Below, one piece after another: positions 7,914-16,534 of a DNA stretch of 37,189 bases. The stretch's first letter is position 1; each line of letters begins with the position of its first letter. The notes below the pieces were generated by a model. That model was given only the letters and a program-made list of their open reading frames with translations. It did not search any database and had not been told where the DNA came from. Position numbers and translations under genes: made by a program. The DNA lies in assembly GCA_014324065.1 (NCBI GenBank), contig JACOMV010000001.1, positions 1-37,189 of the forward strand, in the 5' to 3' direction. The DNA comes from Hormoscilla sp. SP12CHS1 (GTDB lineage Bacteria > Cyanobacteriota > Cyanobacteriia > Cyanobacteriales > Desertifilaceae).

Positions 7914-8291
7914 TTAACCGCTTTCGAGGGCATAAGGAATCAGAACAAAATCATAGCGATCGGGCGGAAAGTCACGAAAATTGCGAGTAACAAGGGTGAG
8001 TTGATAAATCTGGCAAAAGGCGGCTTGAATAGCATCGGGGATCCTCCACCCCTCTTGACGACGCAATAATGCGGCTAAGTCCGCTACTGCCACCGTCATT
8101 TCCAGGGTTGTAAACTGGTCTAGAAATTGGGCTGCAATCTCAGCATCAGGTGGTTCAAACCCTACTATAACTTCTGCTCTAGTAATTACGGAAATAGCAC
8201 TTTACCCTTGGGACTGGAGCAGATACTTTGTAGCCGCAGGAATATTGTTAAAGTGGTCGATTAGGATAACCGAATCCAGCAATAATCTCAC
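7914..8291 (-). pseudogene. VapC-type PIN-domain toxin broken by TAA at codon 30
   Basis: A single frame of 126 codons reads a GTG-started PIN domain: RLLLDSVILIDHF (first acidic residue), SAISVITRAEVIVGF (conserved Glu), then GWRIPDAIQAAFC (third acidic site) and LTLVTRNFRDF. The only lesion is TAA at 8202-8204, after LLQSQG. VapC-family proteins are endoribonucleases neutralised by their antitoxin; this copy would yield only a 29-residue peptide, or a 61-residue fragment from the internal ATG at 8099 lacking the first catalytic Asp. The GTG overlaps the antitoxin stop by four bases (GTGA), the usual coupled arrangement. Confidence 0.8.
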
Positions 8292-8524
8292 GCCCACTCC
8301 CCCCGAATTATTTGCTGGTATTCCAACCCATCGGACCCCTTCCAGATGCCCCTGGTTTGCTCTAAGAGAAGCTCAAAAGAGGGATATTCTGCTTTGTCTT
8401 CTTCTTGGCGCATTCGCTTAACGGCTTGACCGATTAAGGCGGCGATCGTCGTTTTATTTTCTTTGGCTTTCATTTCTAGCCAGCGCAGATCTGCGGGCTC
8501 TAGGATAATCTCGTTAGGGCTCAT
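8288..8524 (-). CDS. VapB-like antitoxin partner of the broken VapC
   Basis: The 78-aa protein begins MSPNEIILEPADLRWLEMKA and contains TTIAALIGQAVKRMRQEE, a short DNA-binding-type N-terminal half followed by an acidic and aromatic tail (YPSFELLLEQTRGIWKG) suited to wrapping a PIN toxin. It lies directly upstream of, and overlaps by four bases, the vapC pseudogene, which supports the assignment more than the sequence itself does. The gene is intact although its toxin is not, as often seen when addiction modules decay. Antitoxins of this kind usually repress their own promoter; a possible -10 is noted at 8542-8547. Confidence 0.65.
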   Translation of the reverse strand: MSPNEIILEPADLRWLEMKAKENKTTIAALIGQAVKRMRQEEDKAEYPSFELLLEQTRGIWKGSDGLEYQQIIRGEWA

Positions 8525-8541
8525 CTGCTTGCACTAATGTT

Positions 8542-8547
8542 AGTATA
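8542..8547 (-). promoter_or_regulatory. possible -10 box of the antitoxin-toxin operon
   Basis: TATACT on the minus strand lies 18 bases before the antitoxin ATG, next to ACTAA..TTAGT, a small palindrome that could be an operator. No convincing -35 was found. The rest of 8525-8841 holds no recognisable gene. Confidence 0.3.
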
Positions 8548-8841
8548 GTTCAATGATATAGCAATCTCTCAGAAATCGCCAACTGGCTCGCTGTACCATA
8601 TGCTCAAACATCAAGTCTCTTTTTCTATTTTTCCATTTTCCCTCTTGACCTCCAGACCAATATCAGCCTCGCGATCGCGAACTAGCATTTCGTAATTTGC
8701 AACGTAAGGAGCGGAAAATAGGTGCTAGACTGGCGATTTATATTTAGAATAATGACAGCGACCCCTAAACCCCCTCTTGTTTCTGAGGAGGCGGCGAGGG
8801 GACTGAAACACACCTTATCACAGCAAAAGGATTTCCTCCAA

Positions 8842-9252
8842 ATGAAGACTGTCATAAAACGTCGAACGGCGATGGTCATACTCGCGATCGTGCTCGCGTT
8901 GTTCACAACCTTTACGCTTGTTTTGGCTCAAGGCTTGCCCGGCGTCCAGGTTCTCTATGCCCTGAAGCCCAGCGGTCAACTGTCGTACTACAGCTATAGC
9001 GGCCTGCCGAATCCCAGCAACTTCCGCAACGACGGTCGGGAGAGGGCAATCTCGAACGGCTGGAACATGTACAGCAAGGTTTTCTCGGGAGGTCCGGGAG
9101 TTCTCTTTGCCCTGAAGCCCAGCGGCCAACTGTCGTACTACAGCTATAGCGGTTTGCCGGATCCCAATAACTTCCGCAACGGCGGTCAGGAGAGGGCAAT
9201 CTCGAACGGCTGGAACATCTACCAGAATATCTTCGGTGGGTGGTCTCTATAA
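8842..9252 (+). CDS. secreted tachylectin-like protein with two propeller-type repeats
   Basis: The ATG at 8842 opens a clear signal peptide (MKTVIKRRTAMVILAIVLAL, ending about VLAQG), making it a better start than the upstream ATG at 8722. The mature part is two ~50-residue repeats, each reading LKPSGQLSYYSYSGLP, then NFRN, ERAISNGWN and a F-GG-type end. This resembles tachylectin-2-type beta-propeller blades, which bind N-acetylated sugars. Tachylectin-2 has five blades, so two blades would need oligomerisation, or the gene is shortened. The two repeats are very alike in DNA, pointing to recent duplication. It is likely an exported glycan-binding protein; ligand unknown. Confidence 0.65.
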   Translation: MKTVIKRRTAMVILAIVLALFTTFTLVLAQGLPGVQVLYALKPSGQLSYYSYSGLPNPSNFRNDGRERAISNGWNMYSKVFSGGPGVLFALKPSGQLSYYSYSGLPDPNNFRNGGQERAISNGWNIYQNIFGGWSL

Positions 9253-9772
9253 GCGCTACTTCCGGAGTTGTAGGTTGGGTTGAGGCCAGCAAACCCCAAC
9301 CTGTGAGATTTAGCAGTATATCTCATTATAGCGAATTTCCCCCACTCACTTGTAGGGTACATCTCATTTTTGCGGCGGGGCTATTCACCGGTAACCCATA
9401 AACCCGGACTGGTAGCCCTCTAACCCGGTATGGTATTAGAGTCCCCAGAAACCCGGTTTCTTATACCATTTTTTTAACTACAAAAGTCGTAGGGTGGGCA
9501 CTGTCAAGGACGATCTTGTCAGTTATCTGCTAATTATACCTTGCGGCGATCGCCTGTCCAGTCTTAAGTTTGCACCCGCTCGCACCCAACCCGATAATAC
9601 CAAATGTCAAAAAGGTTGCTACACTGTGGGCGCGAAAGTTCTTTCACGCAAGCACTTCACCCGCAGGGGGTTTTAACCGACTAATAATTCCTTTGGCGAA
9701 CTGGCGTACATTTTCGCCTCTGGTGCTGATCGCACCCAACCCGATATATTTTCCCATAGGGGCGATCGGCTA
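9253..9772. other. gene-free repeat spacer
   Basis: It contains the TAGGTTGGGTT-type element at 9271-9303, AGAAACCCGGTTTCT (about 9455), a GCGAAAGTT..CTTTCACGC palindrome near 9635, TTTTAACCGACTAATAATTC (9671-9690, also found at 5566-5585) and the CCGATATA spacer near 9740. No coding frame is convincing. Confidence 0.55.
9271..9303. repeat. TAGGTTGGGTT element, copy 2
   Basis: TAGGTTGGGTT..AACCCCAACCT forms an imperfect stem with one bulged base, related to the hairpin at 4523-4556. Confidence 0.5.
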
Positions 9773-9823
9773 AACCACTTCCGCCATCAGCAACCGGACT
9801 TCAACTCTCTCCATACTCCTTAT
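9773..9823 (-). pseudogene. relic tail of the 87-aa immunity-like gene
   Basis: The minus frame reads MERVEVRLLMAEVV and stops, matching the end of the protein at 5811-6074 (ERVEGRFLMAEVV). The 5' part is missing, and a different gene ends 12 bases away at 9836. Confidence 0.7.
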
Positions 9824-9835
9824 TACCATAACAGA

Positions 9836-10126
9836 TTAGTTAGGGTACTTCACAGTAGGAAGATGCTTACCAATATACCCGATAATCATCTTTCCTGGTT
9901 TTTCATCATATGGGAAAAAATGAATCCGCCAATATTCCTCCACGCTCATGTGCCATGAAAAAGTCCGATCTTCACCATCAGGACACCGAAATATTCTCAT
10001 TGGTCCGTAAATCTTATGGTTAAGCGTTTGATCACTCTCCTGTCTTGCATCGCCGGGTCGGGGTGGTAATAATATTAATCTCCTCTGGATCGTACAAGAA
10101 AGCATCTTGATCGTATGTGTAATCAC
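9836..10126 (-). CDS. small basic/aromatic protein, possible RelE-like or toxin module
   Basis: The convincing part is the last ~65 residues: GPMRIFRCPDGEDRTFSWHM, then YWRIHFFPYDEKPGKMIIGY and IGKHLPTVKYPN. The RIHFF..IIGYIGKHLP arrangement resembles small beta-rich toxins such as the RelE group in general style, but I cannot name a family. The first ~30 residues (rich in Leu, Arg and Pro) look like a shadow of the overlapping upstream frame, so the true start may lie further in. No ribosome site settles this. It occupies the cassette position held by the immunity-like gene elsewhere in this island. Confidence 0.5.
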   Translation of the reverse strand: MITHTIKMLSCTIQRRLILLPPRPGDARQESDQTLNHKIYGPMRIFRCPDGEDRTFSWHMSVEEYWRIHFFPYDEKPGKMIIGYIGKHLPTVKYPN

Positions 10127-10247
10127 TGTCTTCCTCCTCTCTATCGGAGGCTTCGTTATAACCTTTTGGTTGGTGCTTAGACTTTTCTGTCACAGTAAAT
10201 ACTCTCCTTGGTGTTAATGTCCATTCAGTCCCCACAATGCTTGGCAT
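10032..10247 (-). CDS. small acidic protein upstream of and overlapping the previous gene
   Basis: The 71-aa ORF starts MPSIVGTEWTLTPRRVFTVT and has a strongly acidic middle (EASDREEEDSDYTYDQDAF). It overlaps the downstream ORF by 95 bp in another frame. It could be an antitoxin or chaperone-like partner, or the front half of one protein joined to the downstream frame by a frameshift near 10050. I do not recognise it. Confidence 0.4.
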   Translation of the reverse strand: MPSIVGTEWTLTPRRVFTVTEKSKHQPKGYNEASDREEEDSDYTYDQDAFLYDPEEINIITTPTRRCKTGE

Positions 10248-10337
10248 TACTATATCGGCATGTAACTTTCTGGATGTCCTGATTATATCCTACTTTCTCC
10301 CCAATATCAAATCCGAGAGAACACTTATAACACATCT

Positions 10338-10399
10338 TAGCCTGGCCAGGCTTTGTTTCTGTAGCGGCAGAATTCATTCTGCCGCAATGCCCACCTGAT
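10338..10399. repeat. double-palindrome element, copy 2
   Basis: AGCCTGGCCAGGCT is followed by TTGTTTCTG and the stem GCGGCAGAA (10364-10372) / TTCTGCCGC (10377-10385), then GCCCACCTGAT. Same layout as 6382-6447 with changed but still paired stem bases. Confidence 0.7.
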
Positions 10400-10413
10400 C
10401 CTACTAAACTCCG

Positions 10414-10760
10414 CTGCTGCCGATCGCCTTCCCCATTTCGGGCTAGCTAATGCCGACCCTACCTCGATCATATATTACTTTCCCCCAAAGTGTCAATATT
10501 TTTTCCTCTCTCATTTCTCCTCTTGTCGGAGGTCATCTTGCCGTTACCGTTGGTATCTGCGTGCGATCGGGTGTACTTACACCTTCCCTACTGGTGCCGA
10601 TCGCCTGCTTCAGGCATTTTCGGCGGGATGCTAACCATACTTTATCTTATATGAATTTCCCCGAAACGTCAAGAAAAATTTTTCCTCTCTCATCCCCCTT
10701 TTGTCGAAGGCCATGATTGAGGTTACCGGTGGGTTGGGTGCGATCGGACATCTTTACCCT
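10414..10760. repeat. two tandem diverged copies of the ~180-bp unit
   Basis: Copy B1 (10414-10590) and copy B2 (10591-10760) each start with CTG.TGCCGATCGCC and include a TATATTACTTTCC or TATATGAATTTCC stretch, GTCAA..AATTTTT, CTCTCATC and TTGTCG.AGG. They match copy A at 6462-6651. The whole 10248-10810 stretch has no convincing gene. Confidence 0.6.
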
Positions 10761-10810
10761 CTGGTCCCGATCGCGCCCAACTCGATAGACTTTACCATAT
10801 GGGCTATCGG

Positions 10811-11074
10811 CTAAACCACTTCCGCCATCAACAACCGTCCTTCAACTCTTTCATATTCATCTTCTAGCAACCATAGTTTCGCCTCTTGATAGCTATAACT
10901 TGCGAAAACAATCTTCTAGCCTTCATTCGGGTCAAAAATACAAAAATTACTCTTATCATCTCCCAATAACATTAACACATAGGGAGGAACAGAAGTTGGA
11001 TATACCCAGACCTCAGTAAATTTCCAGTTATTCCCTAAATCTGGTGCGGTTGATAACATGATCTTTGTCTTCAC
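10811..11074 (-). pseudogene. second copy of the 87-aa immunity-like gene, one TAG
   Basis: From a GTG at 11074 the frame gives 87 codons closely matching the gene at 5811-6074: TSVPPYVLMLLGDDKSNF, then SYQEAKLWLLEDEYERVEGR and LLMAEVV. One TAG at 10916-10918 replaces the Tyr of EGYKIVF. The stop position, spacing and downstream spacer are the same as in copy 1, so the whole cassette was duplicated before the nonsense mutation. Confidence 0.8.
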
Positions 11075-11083
11075 AAATCATTT

Positions 11084-11371
11084 TTAATTTCGCTCTAGCA
11101 TATGCATGGCGTAGGCCACCTCGCGCTCTAATTCTTCTCGCGTCTGGTCTGGAAATGGTGAAATATCGTAGACATCCATCAAATCTGAACGTTGCCAGCG
11201 ATCTATTCCTAACAGCTTTGCTGCTCGTCCTGCACTGATATCATGCCGTAGTAACAACTCCATCACATATGCTTCTTTAGCTTTCCGCTCAGCCGCTAAC
11301 CTCTTTGCCTCTGGAATTTCCCTAACGGCTATTGTGAATTTTACTTGAATTCCCGCTTATTGTATATTCAT
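11084..11371 (-). pseudogene. UPF0175-family antitoxin with disrupted 5' end
   Basis: The readable body is VKFTIAVREIPEAKRLAAER, KAKEAYVMELLLRHDISAGR, AAKLLGIDRWQRSDLMDVYD and a REELEREVA tail, typical of the small UPF0175 family of HTH-type antitoxins. A well-placed AAGGAA precedes ATG AAT ATA CAA at 11371, but codon five is TAA (11357-11359). The remaining open frame has no start until GTG/ATG near 11266, inside the first helix. A ~15-base insertion containing the stop between CAA and GTA is the simplest reading. Translation from 11266 would make a 60-aa protein lacking the leading strand. It lies nine bases upstream of the immunity-like pseudogene, not of a PIN toxin. Confidence 0.65.
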
Positions 11372-11406
11372 AACTTTCCTTGATTAATTAAACCCTCGTA
11401 TATTAA

Positions 11407-11467
11407 TAGCCTGCGCAGGCAGGCTTGGTTTATGTAGCGGCAGAATAAATCCTGCCGCTACACCCAC
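11407..11467. repeat. double-palindrome element, copy 3
   Basis: AGCCTGCGCAGGCAGGCT is followed by TGGTTTATG and stem GTAGCGGCAG (11434-11443) / CTGCCGCTAC (11452-11461). It sits ten bases past the chlN stop and could also terminate that transcript. Confidence 0.65.
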
Positions 11468-11477
11468 AGCAAGGCTA

Positions 11478-12947
<1,470 letters not shown>

Positions 12948-13024
12948 CTACTCCGGATGACTCCTTCACCGAACTCTGTGCCCCCTCGGACTCCTCGGAG
13001 CTTTGTTCGTGTAGCCGGACCCCT

Positions 13025-13050
13025 CGTTCCCACGGCTCCGCCTGGGAACG
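13025..13050. repeat. GTTCCC..GGGAACG palindrome in the chlL-chlN gap
   Basis: CGTTCCCACGGCTCCGCC followed by TGGGAACG: 8-bp arms, member of the family listed at 5495. It sits between chlL (stop 13079) and chlN (start 12881), so it would be in their shared transcript if one exists. Confidence 0.7.
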
Positions 13051-13078
13051 GGTTCGGGCGTGATGATGCACCCCAAGA

Positions 13079-13945
13079 TTAGACCATCATCAGATCTAAT
13101 TCTTGTTCCTCGGTCTTAGCTGCTGGTTGCTGCGGGTTCAGGTAGAAGTCCGACAGCAAGGAGAATAACTCCCGATCGGGGGCATCATTAGGCACCACAC
13201 CTTCAGGCTGTGCGAGGATTTGGTCGGCAATATTCAGGTAATAGTCGCAAACCGGGTTGAGATAGGGGTCCGTCTCGGCCATCTCAAACAAAGTTTTACC
13301 CTTAACGCGGGAGATGCGAATATCTTCAATCAAGGGCAGAATCTCCAGCACTGGCATGGGCACTGCTTCGATATATTTGTCAATCAAGTCCCGCTTGGAG
13401 GTGCGGTTGCCAATCAACCCTGCCAGACGTAGGGGGTGAGTGCGGGCCTTTTCGCGCACAGAGGCAGCAATGCGGTTGGCGGCAAATAAGGCGTCAAAAC
13501 CATTATCCGTGACGATCGTGCAATAGTCGGAATAGTTCAGGGGGGCGGCAAAACCACCGCAGACTACGTCACCCAGAACGTCGAACAGAATCACTTCATA
13601 CTCGTCAAAAGCATTCAATTCTTTCAGCAGCTTCACTGTCTCGCCCACCACATAGCCGCCACAACCGGCACCTGCTGGAGGACCGCCCGCTTCTACGCAA
13701 TCAACTCCCCCATAACCTTTGTAGATCACATCTTCGGGCCAGACATCTTCATAGTGGTAGTCCTTTTCCTGAAGGGTATCGATAATCGTGGGAATTAGGA
13801 AGCCCGTGAGGGTAAAGGTACTGTCGTGTTTGGGGTCGCAACCGATTTGCAGTACCTTCTTGCCTCGTTTGGCCAGGGCAACTGAGATGTTGCAGCTTGT
13901 TGTAGATTTGCCGATGCCGCCTTTTCCGTAAACTGACAGTTTCAC
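13079..13945 (-). CDS. chlL: light-independent protochlorophyllide reductase iron-sulfur ATP-binding protein
   Basis: This 288-aa NifH-like protein is the electron donor (L2 dimer) of dark-operative protochlorophyllide reductase, coupling MgATP hydrolysis to electron transfer into the ChlN-ChlB catalytic component. Visible are the P-loop [11 protein letters not shown] (residues 6-16), [11 protein letters not shown] (33-43), and the two cysteines that bridge the inter-subunit 4Fe-4S cluster, at residues 95 (AGCGGYV) and 129 (DVVCGGFA). Length and C-terminus are typical. It precedes chlN, the usual cyanobacterial order. Upstream lies more than 1 kb of noncoding DNA that must hold the promoter, which I could not pin down. 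Confidence 0.98.
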   Translation of the reverse strand: MKLSVYGKGGIGKSTTSCNISVALAKRGKKVLQIGCDPKHDSTFTLTGFLIPTIIDTLQEKDYHYEDVWPEDVIYKGYGGVDCVEAGGPPAGAGCGGYVVGETVKLLKELNAFDEYEVILFDVLGDVVCGGFAAPLNYSDYCTIVTDNGFDALFAANRIAASVREKARTHPLRLAGLIGNRTSKRDLIDKYIEAVPMPVLEILPLIEDIRISRVKGKTLFEMAETDPYLNPVCDYYLNIADQILAQPEGVVPNDAPDRELFSLLSDFYLNPQQPAAKTEEQELDLMMV

Positions 13946-14182
13946 GCTTATTGTCTCCTATCTTTGGTTCTTTTCGCTGGTGTCTTATCCTTTGCCACGG
14001 TAGTTTGCGCCCTCCGTGGCACATCTAAATCAGACTCTAGCTTAAATAAGTCACTCTCAAGATTTCTGTAATCTTATCTTCATAAAAATAGGTACAATAG
14101 ACAAACTATATACTATATGGCCCGATGGAGGGTTTGGGGGCGATCGCCCTCTTGGGGGGACCCTTGATGTGACTCTGACTGG

Positions 14183-14207
14183 CGTTCCCAGGCGCAGCCT
14201 GGGAACG
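14183..14207. repeat. GTTCCC..GGGAACG palindrome
   Basis: CGTTCCCAGGCGCAGCC followed by TGGGAACG; arms CGTTCCCAGGC / GCCTGGGAACG pair perfectly. Confidence 0.75.
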
Positions 14208-14418
14208 AGGGGGCAACAGGTACCGTGTTATCCCCGACTGGCGAAGGGATTAGGGATTTTGGTTACAAATTATGAATTTTTTTCCGTGAGTGTCGATAAC
14301 TGCCGGAGGTTAATTGTCCAGGTTTCAGGGTCCGCAGGGGTTCGATGTCTCTGGAAATGGTGCTGTGCTGGGCACCCTAGCGGCCCATGGGCTATTGGCA
14401 CTACCCAAAAAACATTCT

Positions 14419-14451
14419 CGGGGCGATCGGGAAGTATGTGCGATCGCCCCG
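14419..14451. terminator. hairpin with HIP1-containing stem
   Basis: CGGGGCGATCG (14419-14429) and CGATCGCCCCG (14441-14451) form a perfect 11-bp stem with an 11-base loop, followed by ATTTTATAT. It could terminate plus-strand transcription ending here. Confidence 0.5.
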
Positions 14452-14750
14452 ATTTTATATCACCGGTGCTTATTTGAGACGGATGTCAGCAATTTGCTCA
14501 CAACTTAATTCTTGGGGAGAAAGATCTTGACTCAAATTTTTAAATCCACAGACTTCCTTTTTCTCAAGGATAACTTTTTAAGGATAAGTAGATAAACGAT
14601 ACGGAAGCGCAACGACAGTAAATTTTTGTTAAGTTATTGAGATGCGCCTCTCCTGTGATGCGAGGTCAAGTCATATCTGCTATGCTGAACACATGTTTTT
14701 GTGTTTCTATGTTTTTAGTTTTGAGGGTACTTTCTTTCTCAGAAATCACC

Positions 14751-14927
14751 TAGAGGCAGAGCCTCTAGAGAACCCTGGTGGGTTGTGATTATTAACCTGG
14801 TTCCCGGAACCACAAGATAGAGGCCCTGCCTCTAGAGAACCCTGGTGGGTTAACCTGGTTCCCAGGCTCGGCCTGGGAACCACAAGATAGAGGCCCTGCC
14901 TCTAGAGAACCCTGGTGGGTTGTGATT
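14751..14927 (+). repeat. three tandem ~70-bp repeats
   Basis: Units starting at 14751, 14817 and 14887 each contain TAGAGGC(A/C)..GCCTCTAGAG and AACCCTGGTGGGTT. The spacers hold GGTTCCC..GGAACC CACAAGATAG; the spacer at 14858-14882 is a complete GTTCCC palindrome, the earlier one a shortened version. The units are nearly identical, so the expansion is recent. Confidence 0.8.
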
Positions 14928-14975
14928 ATAGATAATTTTGCGATAAAAGAGAAGTGAGGGAAGCATCATGAATTA

Positions 14976-15009
14976 AGAAACCAGGTTTTTCCAGCAAAAC
15001 CTGGTTTCT
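14976..15009. repeat. AGAAACCAGGTTT inverted repeat
   Basis: AGAAACCAGGTTTTT and AAAACCTGGTTTCT pair over about 13 bp around a CCAGC loop. Related AGAAACCCGGTTTCT copies occur inside the MITE at 5668 and near 9455. Confidence 0.65.
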
Positions 15010-15147
15010 GGGCTCTGGGCGAGTGAATATGGCAGCGATGTGCGATGTGCAGTGCGGCGCGCACGCTCCGGGAACCCTCCGCTGAGCATATCGAAAGCCA
15101 ACATTTCGATGCACCCGAAGTGAGCGGTATGGCCTGTCGGAACGGGA

Positions 15148-15834
15148 ATGACAAATAAAAAACCAGATCCAAATTACCTATTGCGGCTGATGCCCATCGG
15201 GGTAGGTGCCCTAGGGGGTACGCTGCTGATGATTAACCGCTTGGCGACCCCCCAGCTGACGGCTTCCCAGACCCGTTCTGATGCCTTGGGGGTGATGATC
15301 GGCGCCGTGCTGATCTTAACAGGTCTGCTCTGGCAGCAGGTACAGCCGGTAACCCCTGATGCCGTGCAGCTGGTGGGTGAAGAGGGTTTTGAGTTGGCAC
15401 CAGAGTTGCCAGACCAGGTGCTAACTGAACTTGCCTGGGCCTCCAATTTGTTGCTGACCAATACGGCAACCCGATCGCTCCTGGTCTATTATCAAGGAAA
15501 GGTGCTATTGCGTCGCGGCATCTTGGGCCCATCGGCCCCAGTCCAGCCTGGCCCGATCGTCCAACGGGTTCTAGACAAGCAAAAACCCGTCTACCTGGTG
15601 AATCTGAAGCTTTATCCTGGCAAAATTGAATTTGATTATTTGCCTCATAACACACAAGGCGTAATTTGTCAACCCATCGACAAGGAGGGGGTGCTGATCT
15701 TGGCAGCAAATGCCCCGCGATCGTACACCCGTCAGGATGAAAAATGGATAGAGGGGATTGCTGATAAACTGGCAGACACCCTACTAGGCTATTTGTCAAG
15801 AAAATTGGATCCCGGTAGTGATGTAAAAAACTGA
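15148..15834 (+). CDS. cofactor assembly of complex C subunit B (CCB2/CCB4-like)
   Basis: The 228-aa membrane protein has two N-terminal hydrophobic segments (MPIGVGALGGTLLMINRLA and ALGVMIGAVLILTGLLW, about residues 15-65), then a soluble domain containing LTELAWASNLLLTNTATRSL and a C-terminal amphipathic helix (DEKWIEGIADKLADTLLGYL). This layout matches the CCB2/CCB4 family, whose plastid members are needed to attach heme ci covalently to cytochrome b6 of the b6f complex. A role in cytochrome b6f maturation is thus inferred from family. The gene ends three bases before the DUF456 gene, suggesting one operon. Confidence 0.75.
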   Translation: MTNKKPDPNYLLRLMPIGVGALGGTLLMINRLATPQLTASQTRSDALGVMIGAVLILTGLLWQQVQPVTPDAVQLVGEEGFELAPELPDQVLTELAWASNLLLTNTATRSLLVYYQGKVLLRRGILGPSAPVQPGPIVQRVLDKQKPVYLVNLKLYPGKIEFDYLPHNTQGVICQPIDKEGVLILAANAPRSYTRQDEKWIEGIADKLADTLLGYLSRKLDPGSDVKN

Positions 15835-15837
15835 AAT

Positions 15838-16377
15838 ATGAGTACAGTAGTTATTTATTGGCTGTTAGTGGTGGTCATGCTTGCGGGCATTATCGGATCC
15901 TTTGTTCCCAGTCTTCCCGGAGGCATCTTGATTTTAGCGGCGATCGCCATTTGGGGCATGCTGAATGGTTTGAGCACGGTCACCTGGGCCCTGGGATTTA
16001 CTTTCATAGTAGTGCTGCTGAATATCGTGACTGATTTTGTCGCAACTTATGTGGGAGCAAAACAGGCAGGTGCTAGCAAATGGGGGCAAATTGGGGCGAC
16101 CATCGGCTTAGTGCTAGGAATTTTAGGGTTATTGCCAGCTTTGCCCTTTGGCGGACCCTTGGTGGGAATGTTGGTCGGACCCCTGTTGGGCGCATTTGTC
16201 TGCGAGTTTCTCTACCGCAAGAATTTGGAGTTCGGGCCGCGAGTTCAGCTAGCCTTTAGAGCAGGAATTGGTAAGGTAGTGGGTTCCCTGGTGGGAAACT
16301 TGATTCAGGGCTTTTTGGCCCTCTCTGCTGTCGTGGTTTTCTTGCTCACTACCTGGCCCCCGGGAGCAGGTACTTAA
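15838..16377 (+). CDS. DUF456-type small membrane protein
   Basis: The 179-aa protein is almost wholly hydrophobic with about four to five helices. It shows the family's Gly/Pro-rich opening FVPSLPGGILILAAIAIWGM (about residues 22-41), a DFVATYVGAKQAGASKWGQI loop (about residues 66-85) typical of DUF456, and a C-terminal Gly/Ala helix pair. Function is unknown. It starts three bases after the CCB-like gene, so the two are likely co-translated. Confidence 0.8.
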   Translation: MSTVVIYWLLVVVMLAGIIGSFVPSLPGGILILAAIAIWGMLNGLSTVTWALGFTFIVVLLNIVTDFVATYVGAKQAGASKWGQIGATIGLVLGILGLLPALPFGGPLVGMLVGPLLGAFVCEFLYRKNLEFGPRVQLAFRAGIGKVVGSLVGNLIQGFLALSAVVVFLLTTWPPGAGT

Positions 16378-16379
16378 GC

Positions 16380-16410
16380 AATTCAAAATTCAAAATTCAA
16401 AATTCAAAAT
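16380..16410. repeat. short tandem repeat ATTCAAAA x4
   Basis: Four near-perfect ATTCAAA(A) units directly after the DUF456 gene, a heptanucleotide-type repeat common in filamentous cyanobacteria. Confidence 0.85.
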
Positions 16411-16534
16411 GGGGAAAGCAATTTTGAACTTGGGTCTCAGCTTTTCGACCTATGCAATTTAATAGCGCGACAAGGGAAATTTATCGCCAAACTAAACGTC
16501 ATCACAAGAGAACTATCCAAATTATACCATACCT

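Larger units (their letters stand above)
13946..15147. other. long gene-poor region upstream of chlL
   Basis: About 1.2 kb with no convincing gene. It holds repeats at 14183-14207, 14751-14927 and 14976-15009 and a terminator-like hairpin at 14419-14451. A short frame upstream of that hairpin reads RFQGPQGFDVSGNGAVLGTL, AAHGLLALPKK (about 14320-14415) and could be the tail of a lost gene; I could not identify it. Near 15040-15080 a GC-rich palindromic cluster resembles the hairpin family of the 30-36 kb region. Confidence 0.5.

Noticed and set aside
14169-14477. Plus-strand 102-codon frame upstream of the hairpin at 14419
   Set aside because: Starts inside a GTTCCC palindrome and has a Cys/Trp-rich, non-globular reading. 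Another frame there looks slightly more coding, but too short to call.
14751-14927. Tandem repeats considered as a CRISPR or origin iteron array
   Set aside because: Only three units with near-identical spacers, and units are palindromic repeats found elsewhere; no dnaA or rep gene nearby.
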